Part shown: one piece after another, positions 41,225-49,666 of the stretch
Layout: each line of letters opens with the position of its first letter
Position numbering within the stretch: the first letter of the stretch is position 1
Origin: DATCDE01 sp038252405
GTDB taxonomy: Bacteria; Actinomycetota; Actinomycetes; Prado026
Assembly: GCA_038252405.1 (NCBI GenBank)
Contig: JBBSAJ010000012.1
Location: forward strand, 1-64,000
Reading direction: 5' to 3'
Length of the DNA: 64,000 bases
Notes under the pieces: model-generated
What the model saw: the letters and a program-made list of their open reading frames with translations, nothing else
The model's database searches: none
What the model was told of the DNA's origin: nothing
Program-made: the position numbers and the translations under genes

Positions 41225-42121
41225 ATGACTGCGGTGATCCGGACCCGGGGCCTGACCAAGTTCTACGGTCACCAGCGCGGGATCGAGGACCTTGACCTGC
41301 AGGTCGAGCCGGGCGAGGTGTTCGGCTTCCTCGGCCCGAATGGTGCGGGCAAGACGACGACGATCCGGCTGCTGCTCGGATTGATCAAGCCGACTCGAGG
41401 CGGTGCCGAGGTGCTCGGGCTGGACCTGCGCCGGCAGGGCGTGCCGATCCGGACGCGGGTCGGGTACCTGCCCGGCGACCTGGCCCTGTACGACCGGATG
41501 CGCGGCCACGACCTGCTGGAGTTCCTCGGCCGGATGCGCGGCGACGTCCCGGCGTCGGCGTACCGGTCCCTGGCCGAGCGGTTCGAGCTGGACCTGCAGC
41601 CGCGGGTGCGCGAGCTGTCCAAGGGCAACCGGCAGAAGCTGGGCGTCGTCCAGGCGTTCATGCACTCCCCCGACCTGCTCATCCTGGACGAGCCGACCAG
41701 CGGGCTGGACCCGTTGGTGCAGCTGGAGTTCCAGCGGCTGGTCCGCGAGACGGTGGCGCGCGGTGCGAGCGTGTTCCTGTCCTCCCACGTGCTCACCGAG
41801 GTCGAGCAGATGGCCGACCGGGCGGCCATCGTCAACCACGGCCGGCTGCTCGTGGTCGACAGCGTGGACGCGCTGCGCACCCGCGCCGCCCGCCGGGTCG
41901 AGCTGGACTTCGCGGTCGTCCCGCCGGCCGAGCTCGCGACCGCGCCGGGGGTGCAGTCGGTCGAGGTCCGCGGCCCGACGGCGGTGTGCACGGTGCGCGG
42001 GCCGATCACCGGCCTGCTGAAGACCGCGGTGGACCACGGGGTCATCGACGTCCACACCCACGACCCGGATCTCGAGGACGCCTTCCTCGGCTTCGTCTCG
42101 GGAGGCAGCCATGTCCAGTAG
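41225..42121 (+). CDS. ABC-2 type exporter ATP-binding protein
   Basis: A 298-residue ATPase of the drug/natural-product exporter (DrrA/CcmA-like) group. Walker A is GPNGAGKTT near residue 37-45, the signature is ELSKGNRQKLGVVQAF (LSKGN replacing LSGGQ, common in this group), Walker B is LLILDEPTSGLDP and the switch is SSHVLTEVEQ. The C-terminal 80 residues form the usual extra domain. It overlaps the permease gene by eleven bases. Confidence 0.92.
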   Translation: MTAVIRTRGLTKFYGHQRGIEDLDLQVEPGEVFGFLGPNGAGKTTTIRLLLGLIKPTRGGAEVLGLDLRRQGVPIRTRVGYLPGDLALYDRMRGHDLLEFLGRMRGDVPASAYRSLAERFELDLQPRVRELSKGNRQKLGVVQAFMHSPDLLILDEPTSGLDPLVQLEFQRLVRETVARGASVFLSSHVLTEVEQMADRAAIVNHGRLLVVDSVDALRTRAARRVELDFAVVPPAELATAPGVQSVEVRGPTAVCTVRGPITGLLKTAVDHGVIDVHTHDPDLEDAFLGFVSGGSHVQ

Positions 42122-42926
42122 CAGCCAGGTGCTCGTGCTGACCGGGCGCAGCGCCAGCGAACGGTGGCGCTCGGTGCTCGTGTGGGGCCTCGGCCTCGCG
42201 GCCATGGCAGCGATCGAGCTGGCGGTGTACCCGTCGATCGCCAAGTCGAGCGCGGCCATGCAGGAGTACGTCGACCAGTGGCCGGAGGCGTTCAGGCAGG
42301 CGTTCGGCCTGGAGGACTACGCGACCGGCGCGGGGTTCTTGAACGCCAAGATGTTCAGCATGATCGTGCCGCTGGGGCTGATCGCGGTGGCGCTGGGCGC
42401 GGCGGCCGCGGCCACCGCCGGTGAGGAGGAGCGCGGCACCTTGGACCTGCTGATGTCCCTGCCGGTGCGCCGGTGGAACGTGGTGCTGGCCAAGACGCTG
42501 GGGATGGTCGTCGGGGTGGTCGTCGTCAGCGTCTCGCTGGTCGCGACGATCGTGGTCGGGGCGCCCATGGTCGACCTCGAGGTGACGGCCGGGAACGTGG
42601 CGGCAGCCACCTTCATGTGCGGGCTGCTCGGCCTGCTCTTCGGAGGGGTGGGCCTGCTGCTCGGGGCCCTCACCGGGCACCGGGCCGTGGCGCTGGGGGC
42701 CGGGATGGGGCTGGCCCTGGCCGCGTTCCTGCTCAACGTGCTGGCGCCGATGGCGGACTGGCTGGCGCCGTGGCAGAAGCTCTCGCCGTTCTCCTGGGCG
42801 CTGGACAACAAGCCGCTGGCCAGCGGCGTCGACTGGGCCGGGGCCGGGCTGACGCTCGGCCTGACCGTCCTGCTGGTGGCGGCGGCCGCCGTGGCCTTCG
42901 AGCGCCGGGACATCAGCACCCGCTAG
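42111..42926 (+). CDS. ABC-2 type permease
   Basis: A 271-residue membrane protein with six spans and GEEERGTLDLLMSLPVRRWN, the cytoplasmic coupling helix of ABC-2 permeases that export drugs, lipids or polysaccharides. The ATG at 42111 lies inside the end of the ATPase gene, so both subunits are made together. Substrate unknown. Confidence 0.88.
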   Translation: MSSSSQVLVLTGRSASERWRSVLVWGLGLAAMAAIELAVYPSIAKSSAAMQEYVDQWPEAFRQAFGLEDYATGAGFLNAKMFSMIVPLGLIAVALGAAAAATAGEEERGTLDLLMSLPVRRWNVVLAKTLGMVVGVVVVSVSLVATIVVGAPMVDLEVTAGNVAAATFMCGLLGLLFGGVGLLLGALTGHRAVALGAGMGLALAAFLLNVLAPMADWLAPWQKLSPFSWALDNKPLASGVDWAGAGLTLGLTVLLVAAAAVAFERRDISTR

Positions 42927-42935
42927 CCACCCCCT

Positions 42936-42986
42936 GCATGAAGGTGCCCTTCTGTGCGCAAGGCCGCACAAGTCCACCCTTCATGC
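42936..42986. repeat. Intergenic palindrome, family C copy 2
   Basis: A 51-base element bounded by GCATGAAGG and CCTTCATGC with inner arms TGTGCG and CGCACA. It begins 10 bases after the ABC permease stop and ends 14 bases before the DksA-like gene end, in a convergent gap. Confidence 0.9.
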
Positions 42987-43000
42987 GGCGCGCGGCCGGG

Positions 43001-43342
43001 TCAGGTGGGGCGGCTGGCGCAGGCCACGCACTGGACCGCCCACGGCAGCGCCTCCAGCCGCCCCTCCGGGATCGGCTCCCCGCAGATGTCGCAGCGGCCG
43101 TAGCTGCCCTCGTCGAGCTTGGCCCGGGCCCGGCGAATCTCGGCCAGCAGCACCACCATCCGGCCGTGCGCGGCGACCAGCGAAAGCCGCTCGACCGCGA
43201 TCGACGTGCCGTCGCCGACCCGCTTGCCGAAGCCGATGCCGCCAGTGTCCTCCGGCGGCGCCGACAGGGCGGCGACCTCGGCCTCGACCTCGGCCTGCTT
43301 GGCCGCGAGGACGGCGGCCACCCTGGTCTCACGGGTGCTCAT
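43001..43342 (-). CDS. DksA/TraR-type zinc-finger protein
   Basis: A 113-residue protein. A long helical N-terminal part (about 1-70, ETRVAAVLAAKQAEVEAEVA) precedes the C4 zinc finger YGRCDICGEPIPEGRLEALP, with Cys pairs CDIC and CVAC. DksA-family proteins bind RNA polymerase through the secondary channel. This one lacks the usual pair of Asp at the coiled-coil tip, so polymerase contact is uncertain. The ATG at 43342 is preferred over 43369. The gene lies between family C copies 2 and 3. Confidence 0.82.
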   Translation of the reverse strand: MSTRETRVAAVLAAKQAEVEAEVAALSAPPEDTGGIGFGKRVGDGTSIAVERLSLVAAHGRMVVLLAEIRRARAKLDEGSYGRCDICGEPIPEGRLEALPWAVQCVACASRPT

Positions 43343-43557
43343 CGCCCGACCGTAGCGCCCCCTCGTCACGCCGTCCCGGCCTTACCCACCTTGATCAGCG
43401 CGGGCGGTCAGATCACGCCGCCGCGGGGCAGGTCTTGACCGAGGACACCGATCATGGACGGCGAGCAGCCCGACCCCCGTCGCCGCCGTCCATGAAGGGT
43501 GCACTTCTGCGGCCTTGCGCACAGAAGGGACCCTTCATGCAGAAGGGGGCGCGTGGG
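43343..43557. other. Non-coding gap with a family C palindrome
   Basis: No convincing gene is seen in these 215 bases. The gap holds the promoter region of the DksA-like gene, a stretch of GATC-rich sequence (43391-43457) and the family C palindrome at 43491-43540. Confidence 0.5.
43491..43540. repeat. Intergenic palindrome, family C copy 3
   Basis: A 50-base element bounded by CATGAAGGGTGC and ACCCTTCATGC. It is inverted relative to copy 2, so the DksA-like gene lies between two inverted copies about 505 bases apart. Confidence 0.88.
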
Positions 43558-44727
43558 TCACACCACGTTGTGCTCGGGGCGCTCCTCGGCCCGGCCGAAC
43601 CGCTCCACGGATAGCGCCGTCACGTCCACGACGGGCGGCCGGTCCAGGTACAGGTCCCGCACCACCTCGCCGACGGCCGGCGCCTGCAGGAACCCGTGCC
43701 CGGAGAACCCGGTCGCGTACAGGAACCGCCCGACCGACGCGACCGAGCCGACCAGCGCGTTGTGGTCCGGGGTCACCTCGTACAGCCCGGCCCAGCCGGT
43801 GCGCACGCCGGCGTCCAGCACCCGCGGCGCCCGCACCGCAGCGGCCGCCGCGAGCAGCTCGAGGAACCGCGGCGACCGGTGCTCGCCGAAGCCGGCCGGC
43901 TCGTCCGGGTCGCTGATCCCCATGAGCAGCCCCGGTCCCTCCCGGTGGAAGTAGAACGACGACGCGAAGTCGATGGTCATCGGCATCGGCTGCTCCACCC
44001 ACCCGGGCAGCCCGGCCACCGGCCCGGTCACGGCGATCTCGCGCCGGTACGGCTGCACCGGCAGTGAGACGCCGGCCATCGCCGCGACCCGCCCCGACCA
44101 CGCACCCGCCGCGCACACCACCGTGTCGGTCGCCACCGCCCCGCGCTCGGTGCGCACCCCGACGACCTCCGACCCGCGCACATCGATCCCGGTCACCTCG
44201 TGCCCGGTGAGCACGGTCACCCCCAGCCGGCGGGCCGCGGTCGCGTAGCCGAGCACCACCGACTCGGGTGCGCAGTGGCCGTCGTCGGGTGAGTACGCCG
44301 CGGCCAGCAGGTCGGACGTCTCGATCAGGGGCGACAGCGCGTGCGCCTCGGCCGGCGTGACCAGCCGGGACGGCACCCCGAGCCGGTTCTGCAGCGCCAC
44401 CGACCGCTCGAACGTCGCGACGTCCTCCGGCCGGGACAGGCAGAACAGGTAGCCGACCCGGTGCAGGTCGATGGCCTGCCCGGGCCGCCGCTCGAAGTCC
44501 GCGAACGCGTCCAGGGACCGCTGCCCCAGCCGGACGTTCACCTCGTCGGAGAACTGCGCCCGGACGCCGCCGGCCGCCTTGGACGTCGACCCGCCGGCCA
44601 GCTCGCCCTTCTCCAGCAGCACGACGTCGCGCACCCCCGCCTCGGCCAGGTGGAACGCGATCGAGGTGCCGATCACGCCGCCGCCCACGACGACGACGGA
44701 GGCACGCTCGGGCAGGGCGCTGGTCAC
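43558..44727 (-). CDS. FAD-dependent amine oxidoreductase (DAO family)
   Basis: A 389-residue flavoprotein of the glycine/sarcosine/D-amino-acid oxidase family. The dinucleotide fold is VVVVGGGVIGTSIAFHLAE with LLEKGELAGGSTSKAAGGVR, and the C-terminal motif GLYEVTPDHNALVGS then GFSGHGFLQAPAVGEVV is typical of sarcosine-oxidase-like beta subunits. The start is likely GTG 44727 or 44736. It would oxidise an N-methyl or secondary amine. Its neighbours do not indicate a pathway. Confidence 0.85.
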   Translation of the reverse strand: MTSALPERASVVVVGGGVIGTSIAFHLAEAGVRDVVLLEKGELAGGSTSKAAGGVRAQFSDEVNVRLGQRSLDAFADFERRPGQAIDLHRVGYLFCLSRPEDVATFERSVALQNRLGVPSRLVTPAEAHALSPLIETSDLLAAAYSPDDGHCAPESVVLGYATAARRLGVTVLTGHEVTGIDVRGSEVVGVRTERGAVATDTVVCAAGAWSGRVAAMAGVSLPVQPYRREIAVTGPVAGLPGWVEQPMPMTIDFASSFYFHREGPGLLMGISDPDEPAGFGEHRSPRFLELLAAAAAVRAPRVLDAGVRTGWAGLYEVTPDHNALVGSVASVGRFLYATGFSGHGFLQAPAVGEVVRDLYLDRPPVVDVTALSVERFGRAEERPEHNVV

Positions 44728-44737
44728 GCCCCGCACG

Positions 44738-46126
44738 CTAGCTGGTCGGGGACGGCGCCTGGCTCGGGGTCGCGGTTGCGGTGCTGCTGGACGACGGCGA
44801 CGCGGACGGGCTGGCCGACGGGCTGGCCGACGGGCTGGCGGCCGGGCAGGTCACCGCCGGGTCGGTGGGTGCCGCAGTCGGGGACGGCGTGGGAGTCGCC
44901 GTGGGCAGCGGGCTGGGGCTGACCGACGCCGTCGGGTCGGCCGCCGGGCAGCCGTCCGTCGTGGCGGTCGTCGCTGTCGTCGTCCCAGCCGCCGGGGTGG
45001 CCGTGGGCGACGGGCTCGGGCCCGGCGTCACCACCGGCGTCACCACCGGAGTGACCGCCGGAGTGACCACCGTCGGGGCCGCGACCAGCTCGACCGGCGA
45101 CGGTGCGGGCGACGCGATCGGAGACTCGAGCAGCGACGGCGTCGGCGTCGGCGAGGCACCCGCTGACCCGGTCACTGTGGCCGCCACCCGCACCGCCACC
45201 GCGCCGACCACCCCGGCCGTCGCCGGCAGCGGGGACGCCGAGAACACCGCGGCCCAGCGCAGCACGGCGACCAGGTAGCTCTCCGAGTGGTTGTACGCCA
45301 GCACCGCGGCGCGCAGGTCGGAGGGACGGGTGAGGTCGCGGCCGTAGCCGCACAGGTAGCCGGCCGCCGAGGTCGCGGCGTCGTAGACGTTGTGCGGGTC
45401 GGCCACGCCGTCGCCATTGCCGTCCCGCCCGCTGGAGCGCCAGGTGCTCGGGATGAACTGCAGCGGCCCCACCGCGCGGTCGTAGGTCGGGTCGCCGTCC
45501 CAGCGGCCGGCGTCGGAGTCCCGGATCAGCGCGACCCCGGGCCGCCCGTCCAGGGCCACCCCGAGGATCCGCGGGCTGGTCGACCCGTCAGCCGCCACGG
45601 TCCGCCCCCGCGCGTTCCCGGACTCCACCTGCCCGATCGCGGCCAGCAGCCACCACGACAGCCGGCACGAGGGGTACCGCGCGACCGACCGGCTCACCGC
45701 CGTGCCGTAGGCGTCCAGCACGACCGGGCTGATCCCCGGAGCGGTCGACATCCCGGCCGGCACCACGCCCGTCCCGGCCGCGGGCCGGCTCCCAGCGGCC
45801 ACCGGCGCGGCCGTCGCGACCGGTGCGGACTCGGTGACCGAGGCCGGGGGATGCGCCAGCACCGACGGCGGCAGGTCAGCCGGCACCGACCCGTCCAGCT
45901 CGGCGGTCAGCAGCTCCCACACGCTGCGCACCGCACCGTCGGACGCCGGCGACGCTGCGGACCCGGCTGCCACGCCCGCACCCGCGCCGAGCACCGCGGG
46001 CGTGGCAGCGGTGAGCTCCGGACCGGTGACGAGGGCGGCCACCGCTGCGGCGGTCAGCACCGCGGCGCCCGCCTCCCGCAGCCGTCGACGCCCTGCCTGC
46101 TGCCGCCGTCCAAGCCCCGTACGCAT
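44738..46126 (-). CDS. Secreted lytic transglycosylase with a Pro/Thr/Ser tail
   Basis: A 462-residue exported enzyme. After a signal peptide (about 1-42, ending GPELTAA) and an Ala-rich linker, the catalytic domain (about 130-290) has SWWLLAAIGQVESGNARGR with the catalytic Glu, GPLQFIPSTWR and AAGYLCGYGRDLTRPSDLRA, the layout of MltB/SLT-type transglycosylases that cut peptidoglycan. The last 150 residues are Thr/Pro/Ser repeats including PSASPSASPSASPS, probably wall-spanning. The TAG stop is ten bases before the FAD gene start. Confidence 0.85.
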   Translation of the reverse strand: MRTGLGRRQQAGRRRLREAGAAVLTAAAVAALVTGPELTAATPAVLGAGAGVAAGSAASPASDGAVRSVWELLTAELDGSVPADLPPSVLAHPPASVTESAPVATAAPVAAGSRPAAGTGVVPAGMSTAPGISPVVLDAYGTAVSRSVARYPSCRLSWWLLAAIGQVESGNARGRTVAADGSTSPRILGVALDGRPGVALIRDSDAGRWDGDPTYDRAVGPLQFIPSTWRSSGRDGNGDGVADPHNVYDAATSAAGYLCGYGRDLTRPSDLRAAVLAYNHSESYLVAVLRWAAVFSASPLPATAGVVGAVAVRVAATVTGSAGASPTPTPSLLESPIASPAPSPVELVAAPTVVTPAVTPVVTPVVTPGPSPSPTATPAAGTTTATTATTDGCPAADPTASVSPSPLPTATPTPSPTAAPTDPAVTCPAASPSASPSASPSASPSSSSTATATPSQAPSPTS

Positions 46127-46168
46127 CGCCGCCTCCTCGTGCCGGCGGCGGGGGCTGGTGGCCGAGGG

Positions 46169-47677
46169 TCAGCCGAGTCGGAAGCCGGGGTCCCAGGGGA
46201 GCTCGGCCACGTCCATCTGCGCCTTCTGCAGACGACCGCTCCAGTCCCAGTTGACCGCCTGCCAGCGGGTGAACTGGTCGAGCACCCACACCCCCGACTG
46301 CCTGGAGCCGTTCCCGCTGCGGCCGTTGCCGCCGAACGGGAGGTGCGCCTCCGCGCCGGACGTCGAGTTGTTGATACTCACCATGCCCGCGCCGATCCGG
46401 GCCCGGAAAGCCCAGGCGGGTGACATTGCCGTCATGTAGATGGAGCTGGACAGCCCGTACCCGGTGCCGTTGCACAGCTCGATCGCCTCGTCGAGGGTGT
46501 CGAACACGCCGAGCCCGACCAGCGGACCGAACGTCTCGGTGTCGTACAGCGCGTCGCCCGGACGGACCCCCTCGACCACGGTCGGGTGCGCGTAGATGCC
46601 GGCGTCCGGGTCACCGACGAAGCCGGCCCGCGGGTTGTCGGAGGTGATCCGGCCGACGCCCGTGGAGCCGTGCACGGTGTGGTGCTCGGCAATCATCTCG
46701 AGGTTGCGCAGGTGGTTGTCGAGGTAGCGCTGGCTGATCATCGGCCCGTACAGCACCTCGCCGTCCGGCTCCCCGACCACCGCCGACTCGACGGCGGCCA
46801 GGAAGCGGCGGGCGAACTCCGCATAGACCGGGCGCTGCACCCATACGGTGCCCAGCGAGGTGCAGCGCTGCCCCGCGGTGCCGAACCCGGAGAACAGGGC
46901 GCCCTCGACGGCCAGGTCGAGGTCGGCGTCGGCCATCACCACCATGGGGTTCTTGCCGCCCAGCTCGAGGCAGGGGCTCTGCAGGTGCCGGCCGGCCAGC
47001 TCGCCGATGGCCCGGCCCACTGCGGTCGAGCCGGTGAAGCCGATCTTGTCGACCAGCCCGGCGTCCAGCGCCTGGGACAGCCCGGTGAACGTGGTCGGGC
47101 CGTCGGCCAGCACCGCGGAGAGCACGCCCTCGGGCACGCCGCCCGCCCGGAAGATCCCGGTGAACGCGGCCGCGATCGCCGGCGTGGCCTCGGCCGGCTT
47201 CCACACGACGGCGTTGCCGGACAGCAGCGCGGGCACGAGGTACCAGGACGGAACGGCGACCGGGAAGTTCGGCGCCGTGATGATGACCGCGACGCCGACC
47301 GGCATCCGGTAGGTCATCAGCTGCTTGTCCGGCATCTCGCTGGGCACGGTCTGCCCGTACATCCGGCGGCCCTCGCCGAGGAAGAAGTCGCAGGTGTCGA
47401 CGACCTCCTGCACCTCCCCCAGCGCCTCGCCGTAGGGCTTGCCGATCTCCCGGGTGACGAGCGCGGCCAGCGCCTGCTTGTTGGCCTCGACCAGCCGGCC
47501 GACCTGGGCGATCACCCGGCCGCGGACGGGGGCCGGGATCGCGGCCCAGCCCGGCTGGGCGGCCTTGGCGGAGCGGGCGGCGGCGACGAGGTCGTCGGCG
47601 CTGGCGAGCACGACGTCGGCGACGACGTCGTCCAGGTGGGCGGGGTTGCGGGACACGAGGCGGTCGGTTCCAGTCAC
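46169..47677 (-). CDS. Aldehyde dehydrogenase
   Basis: A 502-residue NAD(P)-dependent dehydrogenase. The catalytic Cys is in GFGTAGQRCTSLG (near residue 285), the general base Glu in LELGGKNPM and the cofactor loop in FTGSTAVGRAIGE. GTAGQRCTSLG resembles ALDH7-type enzymes (alpha-aminoadipate semialdehyde) but the substrate is not fixed by sequence. A GTG at 47677 with a GGGGGG stretch is the start. The upstream gap is shared with a divergent TetR gene and contains a family D palindrome. Confidence 0.88.
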   Translation of the reverse strand: MTGTDRLVSRNPAHLDDVVADVVLASADDLVAAARSAKAAQPGWAAIPAPVRGRVIAQVGRLVEANKQALAALVTREIGKPYGEALGEVQEVVDTCDFFLGEGRRMYGQTVPSEMPDKQLMTYRMPVGVAVIITAPNFPVAVPSWYLVPALLSGNAVVWKPAEATPAIAAAFTGIFRAGGVPEGVLSAVLADGPTTFTGLSQALDAGLVDKIGFTGSTAVGRAIGELAGRHLQSPCLELGGKNPMVVMADADLDLAVEGALFSGFGTAGQRCTSLGTVWVQRPVYAEFARRFLAAVESAVVGEPDGEVLYGPMISQRYLDNHLRNLEMIAEHHTVHGSTGVGRITSDNPRAGFVGDPDAGIYAHPTVVEGVRPGDALYDTETFGPLVGLGVFDTLDEAIELCNGTGYGLSSSIYMTAMSPAWAFRARIGAGMVSINNSTSGAEAHLPFGGNGRSGNGSRQSGVWVLDQFTRWQAVNWDWSGRLQKAQMDVAELPWDPGFRLG

Positions 47678-47691
47678 CCCCCCATGCTTGC

Positions 47692-47739
47692 AGTTGTCAG
47701 GGTGAGGACGACGTAGAGGTCGTTCGCACCCTGACAACT
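47692..47739. repeat. Intergenic palindrome, family D copy 1
   Basis: A 48-base inverted repeat with perfect 13-base arms AGTTGTCAGGGTG and CACCCTGACAACT. It stands in a divergent promoter region (ALDH and TetR), so a terminator role is unlikely for this copy. Three further copies lie at 49602, 52286 and 61579. Confidence 0.88.
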
Positions 47740-47749
47740 GGTCACAGGT

Positions 47750-47765
47750 GGAACGTTTGTGTTCC
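47750..47765. promoter_or_regulatory. Operator-like palindrome before the TetR gene
   Basis: GGAACGTTTGTGTTCC pairs GGAAC with GTTCC around six bases, ten bases before the tetR ATG, with a further half-site GAGAAC just downstream. A likely self-control site that could also affect the divergent ALDH gene. Confidence 0.55.
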
Positions 47766-47774
47766 AATGAGAAC

Positions 47775-48350
47775 ATGAGTGACGGCACCCGGCGGGCCAT
47801 CCTGGACACCGCGGCCGCTGTCCTCGGCCGGCACAGCGGCGCCTCGCTGGCCGACATCGCCACCGCTGCCGGCGTCGGGCGCACCACCGTGCACCGCCAC
47901 TTCGCCACCCGCACCGACCTGCTGCACGCCCTGGCCATGGACTCCCTCGAGCGGGTGGAGCAGGCCGTCACCGCGGCCCGGCCGGACGCCGACGAGCCGC
48001 TGGCCGCGATCGTCGAGCGGGTCGCCACCGGGCTGCTGCCGCTGGCCGACGAGATGCACTTCCTGGGCGCCGGCGCGACGGTGTGGGACCTGCCCGACCT
48101 GGTCGAGCGCTGGTACGACGTGAGCCGGCCGCTTGAGGACACCGTCCGGCGGGCGCAGCGCACCGGCGAGGTGCGTCCGGACCTGCCGGTCGCCTGGGTG
48201 GTCGACCTGTTCGTGGCCGCGGTGTTCGCGGCCTCCGACGGGATCGCCGACGGCCGCATCGCCCGCCGGGACGCCGTCCCGCTCGTGGTCGGCACCCTGC
48301 TGGACGGCGTCAGCACGGCCACCGGCAGCGCCGCCCGGAGCCGGTCGTGA
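47775..48350 (+). CDS. TetR family regulator
   Basis: A 191-residue repressor. The helix-turn-helix is ASLADIATAAGVGRTTVHRHF (about residues 25-45). The ligand domain is not assignable. The ATG at 47775 follows the operator-like palindrome. It overlaps the MFS gene by four bases (GTGA), a classic regulator-exporter pair, so it likely controls that exporter. Confidence 0.88.
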   Translation: MSDGTRRAILDTAAAVLGRHSGASLADIATAAGVGRTTVHRHFATRTDLLHALAMDSLERVEQAVTAARPDADEPLAAIVERVATGLLPLADEMHFLGAGATVWDLPDLVERWYDVSRPLEDTVRRAQRTGEVRPDLPVAWVVDLFVAAVFAASDGIADGRIARRDAVPLVVGTLLDGVSTATGSAARSRS

Positions 48351-49600
48351 CCGACACGCTGCCGGCCGTCCCGGGCGTCCCGTCCGCCCCGGCAGCCACC
48401 CGGCACTGGGCGCCGTTCCTGGCGCTGGAGACCGCGACCCTGCTGTCGGCCGTGGGCAACGGGATCACGCTGGTGGCGCTGCCCTGGCTGGTGCTCGACG
48501 TGACCGGCCGGGCCACGGCCGCCGGCCTGGTCAGCGGGGTGGCCGCCGTCCCGCTGCTGCTGGCCGCGCTGTTCTCCGGCACCGTGGTCGACCGGCTCGG
48601 CCGCCGCCCGACGGCCGTCGCGTCCGACCTGCTGTCCGGGCTCGCCGTCGCCGCCATCCCGGCCGTCGCGGTGGTCGGCCGGCTGAGCCTGGGCTGGCTG
48701 CTGCTGCTCGCGGCGCTGGCCGCGCTGTTCCCGCCGTCCGGGGCGACCGCACGGGCGGCCGTCCTCCCGGAGGCCGGCCGGGCGGCCGGGCTGCCGCTGG
48801 AGCGGGCCAACGCCGTCCACGAGGCGGTGTTCGGGGTGGCCTTCCTGGTCGCCCCGGCCGTCGGCGGCGTGCTCATCGCGCTCATCGGCGCGCAGGCCAC
48901 GTTGTGGGTCCCGGCGGTCGGGTACGCCACCGCCGCGCTGGCCATGCTGCTGCTGCGGGTCGAGGGTGCGGGCCGCGGCCAGCACGCCCACGACCACGAG
49001 CCGGCCGGCTGGTGGACCGAGACCCGGGAGGGGCTGCGGTTCGTCTGGCGCGACCCGGCGCTGCGGGCCGTCGCCCTCGTGTACACCACGGTCATCGGGG
49101 TGTGGCTGCCGATCGAGGGCGTCGTGCTGCCGGTGCTGTTCCGGGACCAGGGCGCGCCCGCGCGGCTCGGCCTGGTGCTCATGGGGATGAGCGGCGGCGC
49201 GGTCGTCGGCGCCCTGCTGTACGGCTGGCGGGGGCACCGGGTACCGCGCCGCACCGCCGTCCTCATCGCGCTGGTCGGCACCTCGCTGCCGGTGCTCGGC
49301 ATGGCGCTGCAGCCACCGATCGGCGCGATGGTGGTGCTGGCCTTCGCCAGCGGCCTGCTCTACGGGCCGGTCAACCCGATCGCCAACGTCGTCATGGTGG
49401 AGCGGTCGCCGAACCGGCTGCGCGGCCGGGTCGTGGGGGTGCTCACCTCGCTGGCGTACGCGGCCGGTCCGGTCGGGCTGCTGGCCGCCGGACCGCTGGT
49501 GGACCGCCTCGGCGTCCAGACGACCTTCGTGCTGCTCGCCGTCGCGCTGCTCGCCGTCTGCGTCGCCGCGTTCACCCTCGACGGCCTGCGCCACTTGTGA
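48347..49600 (+). CDS. MFS transporter
   Basis: A 417-residue transporter with about twelve spans. The motif A loop VVDRLGRRPTAVASDLL follows span 2, and the mid-loop HAHDHEP and the C-terminal half GVQTTFVLLAVALLAVCV complete the fold. It looks like the actinobacterial MFS exporters in the drug or macrolide group. Its GTG lies inside the tetR end. It ends just before family D copy 2. Confidence 0.88.
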   Translation: MTDTLPAVPGVPSAPAATRHWAPFLALETATLLSAVGNGITLVALPWLVLDVTGRATAAGLVSGVAAVPLLLAALFSGTVVDRLGRRPTAVASDLLSGLAVAAIPAVAVVGRLSLGWLLLLAALAALFPPSGATARAAVLPEAGRAAGLPLERANAVHEAVFGVAFLVAPAVGGVLIALIGAQATLWVPAVGYATAALAMLLLRVEGAGRGQHAHDHEPAGWWTETREGLRFVWRDPALRAVALVYTTVIGVWLPIEGVVLPVLFRDQGAPARLGLVLMGMSGGAVVGALLYGWRGHRVPRRTAVLIALVGTSLPVLGMALQPPIGAMVVLAFASGLLYGPVNPIANVVMVERSPNRLRGRVVGVLTSLAYAAGPVGLLAAGPLVDRLGVQTTFVLLAVALLAVCVAAFTLDGLRHL

Positions 49601-49601
49601 G

Positions 49602-49645
49602 TTGTCAGGGTGAGGACGACGGAGAGCCCGTCCTCACCCTGACAA
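49602..49645. repeat. Intergenic palindrome, family D copy 2
   Basis: A 44-base element with perfect 17-base arms TTGTCAGGGTGAGGACG and CGTCCTCACCCTGACAA around a 10-base loop. It starts one base after the MFS stop codon and ends 21 bases before the next start. A terminator or attenuator is possible here. Confidence 0.9.
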
Positions 49646-49666
49646 GTCGTAGGGGAGACTCCTGCC

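Noticed and set aside
43391..43457. A further family A copy based on GATCATGG
   Set aside because: Only short GATC matches occur and the arms do not pair over a useful length.
44800..44850. Tandem GACGGGCTGGCC-like repeats suspected to be a minisatellite or CRISPR remnant
   Set aside because: They encode the PSASPSASPS tail of the transglycosylase; units are 12 bases with no spacers.
46169..49594. A single 1141-residue minus-strand frame covering the ALDH and the TetR/MFS region
   Set aside because: Only the last 502 residues are ALDH; the upstream part is the antisense of the TetR and MFS genes, made open by high GC.
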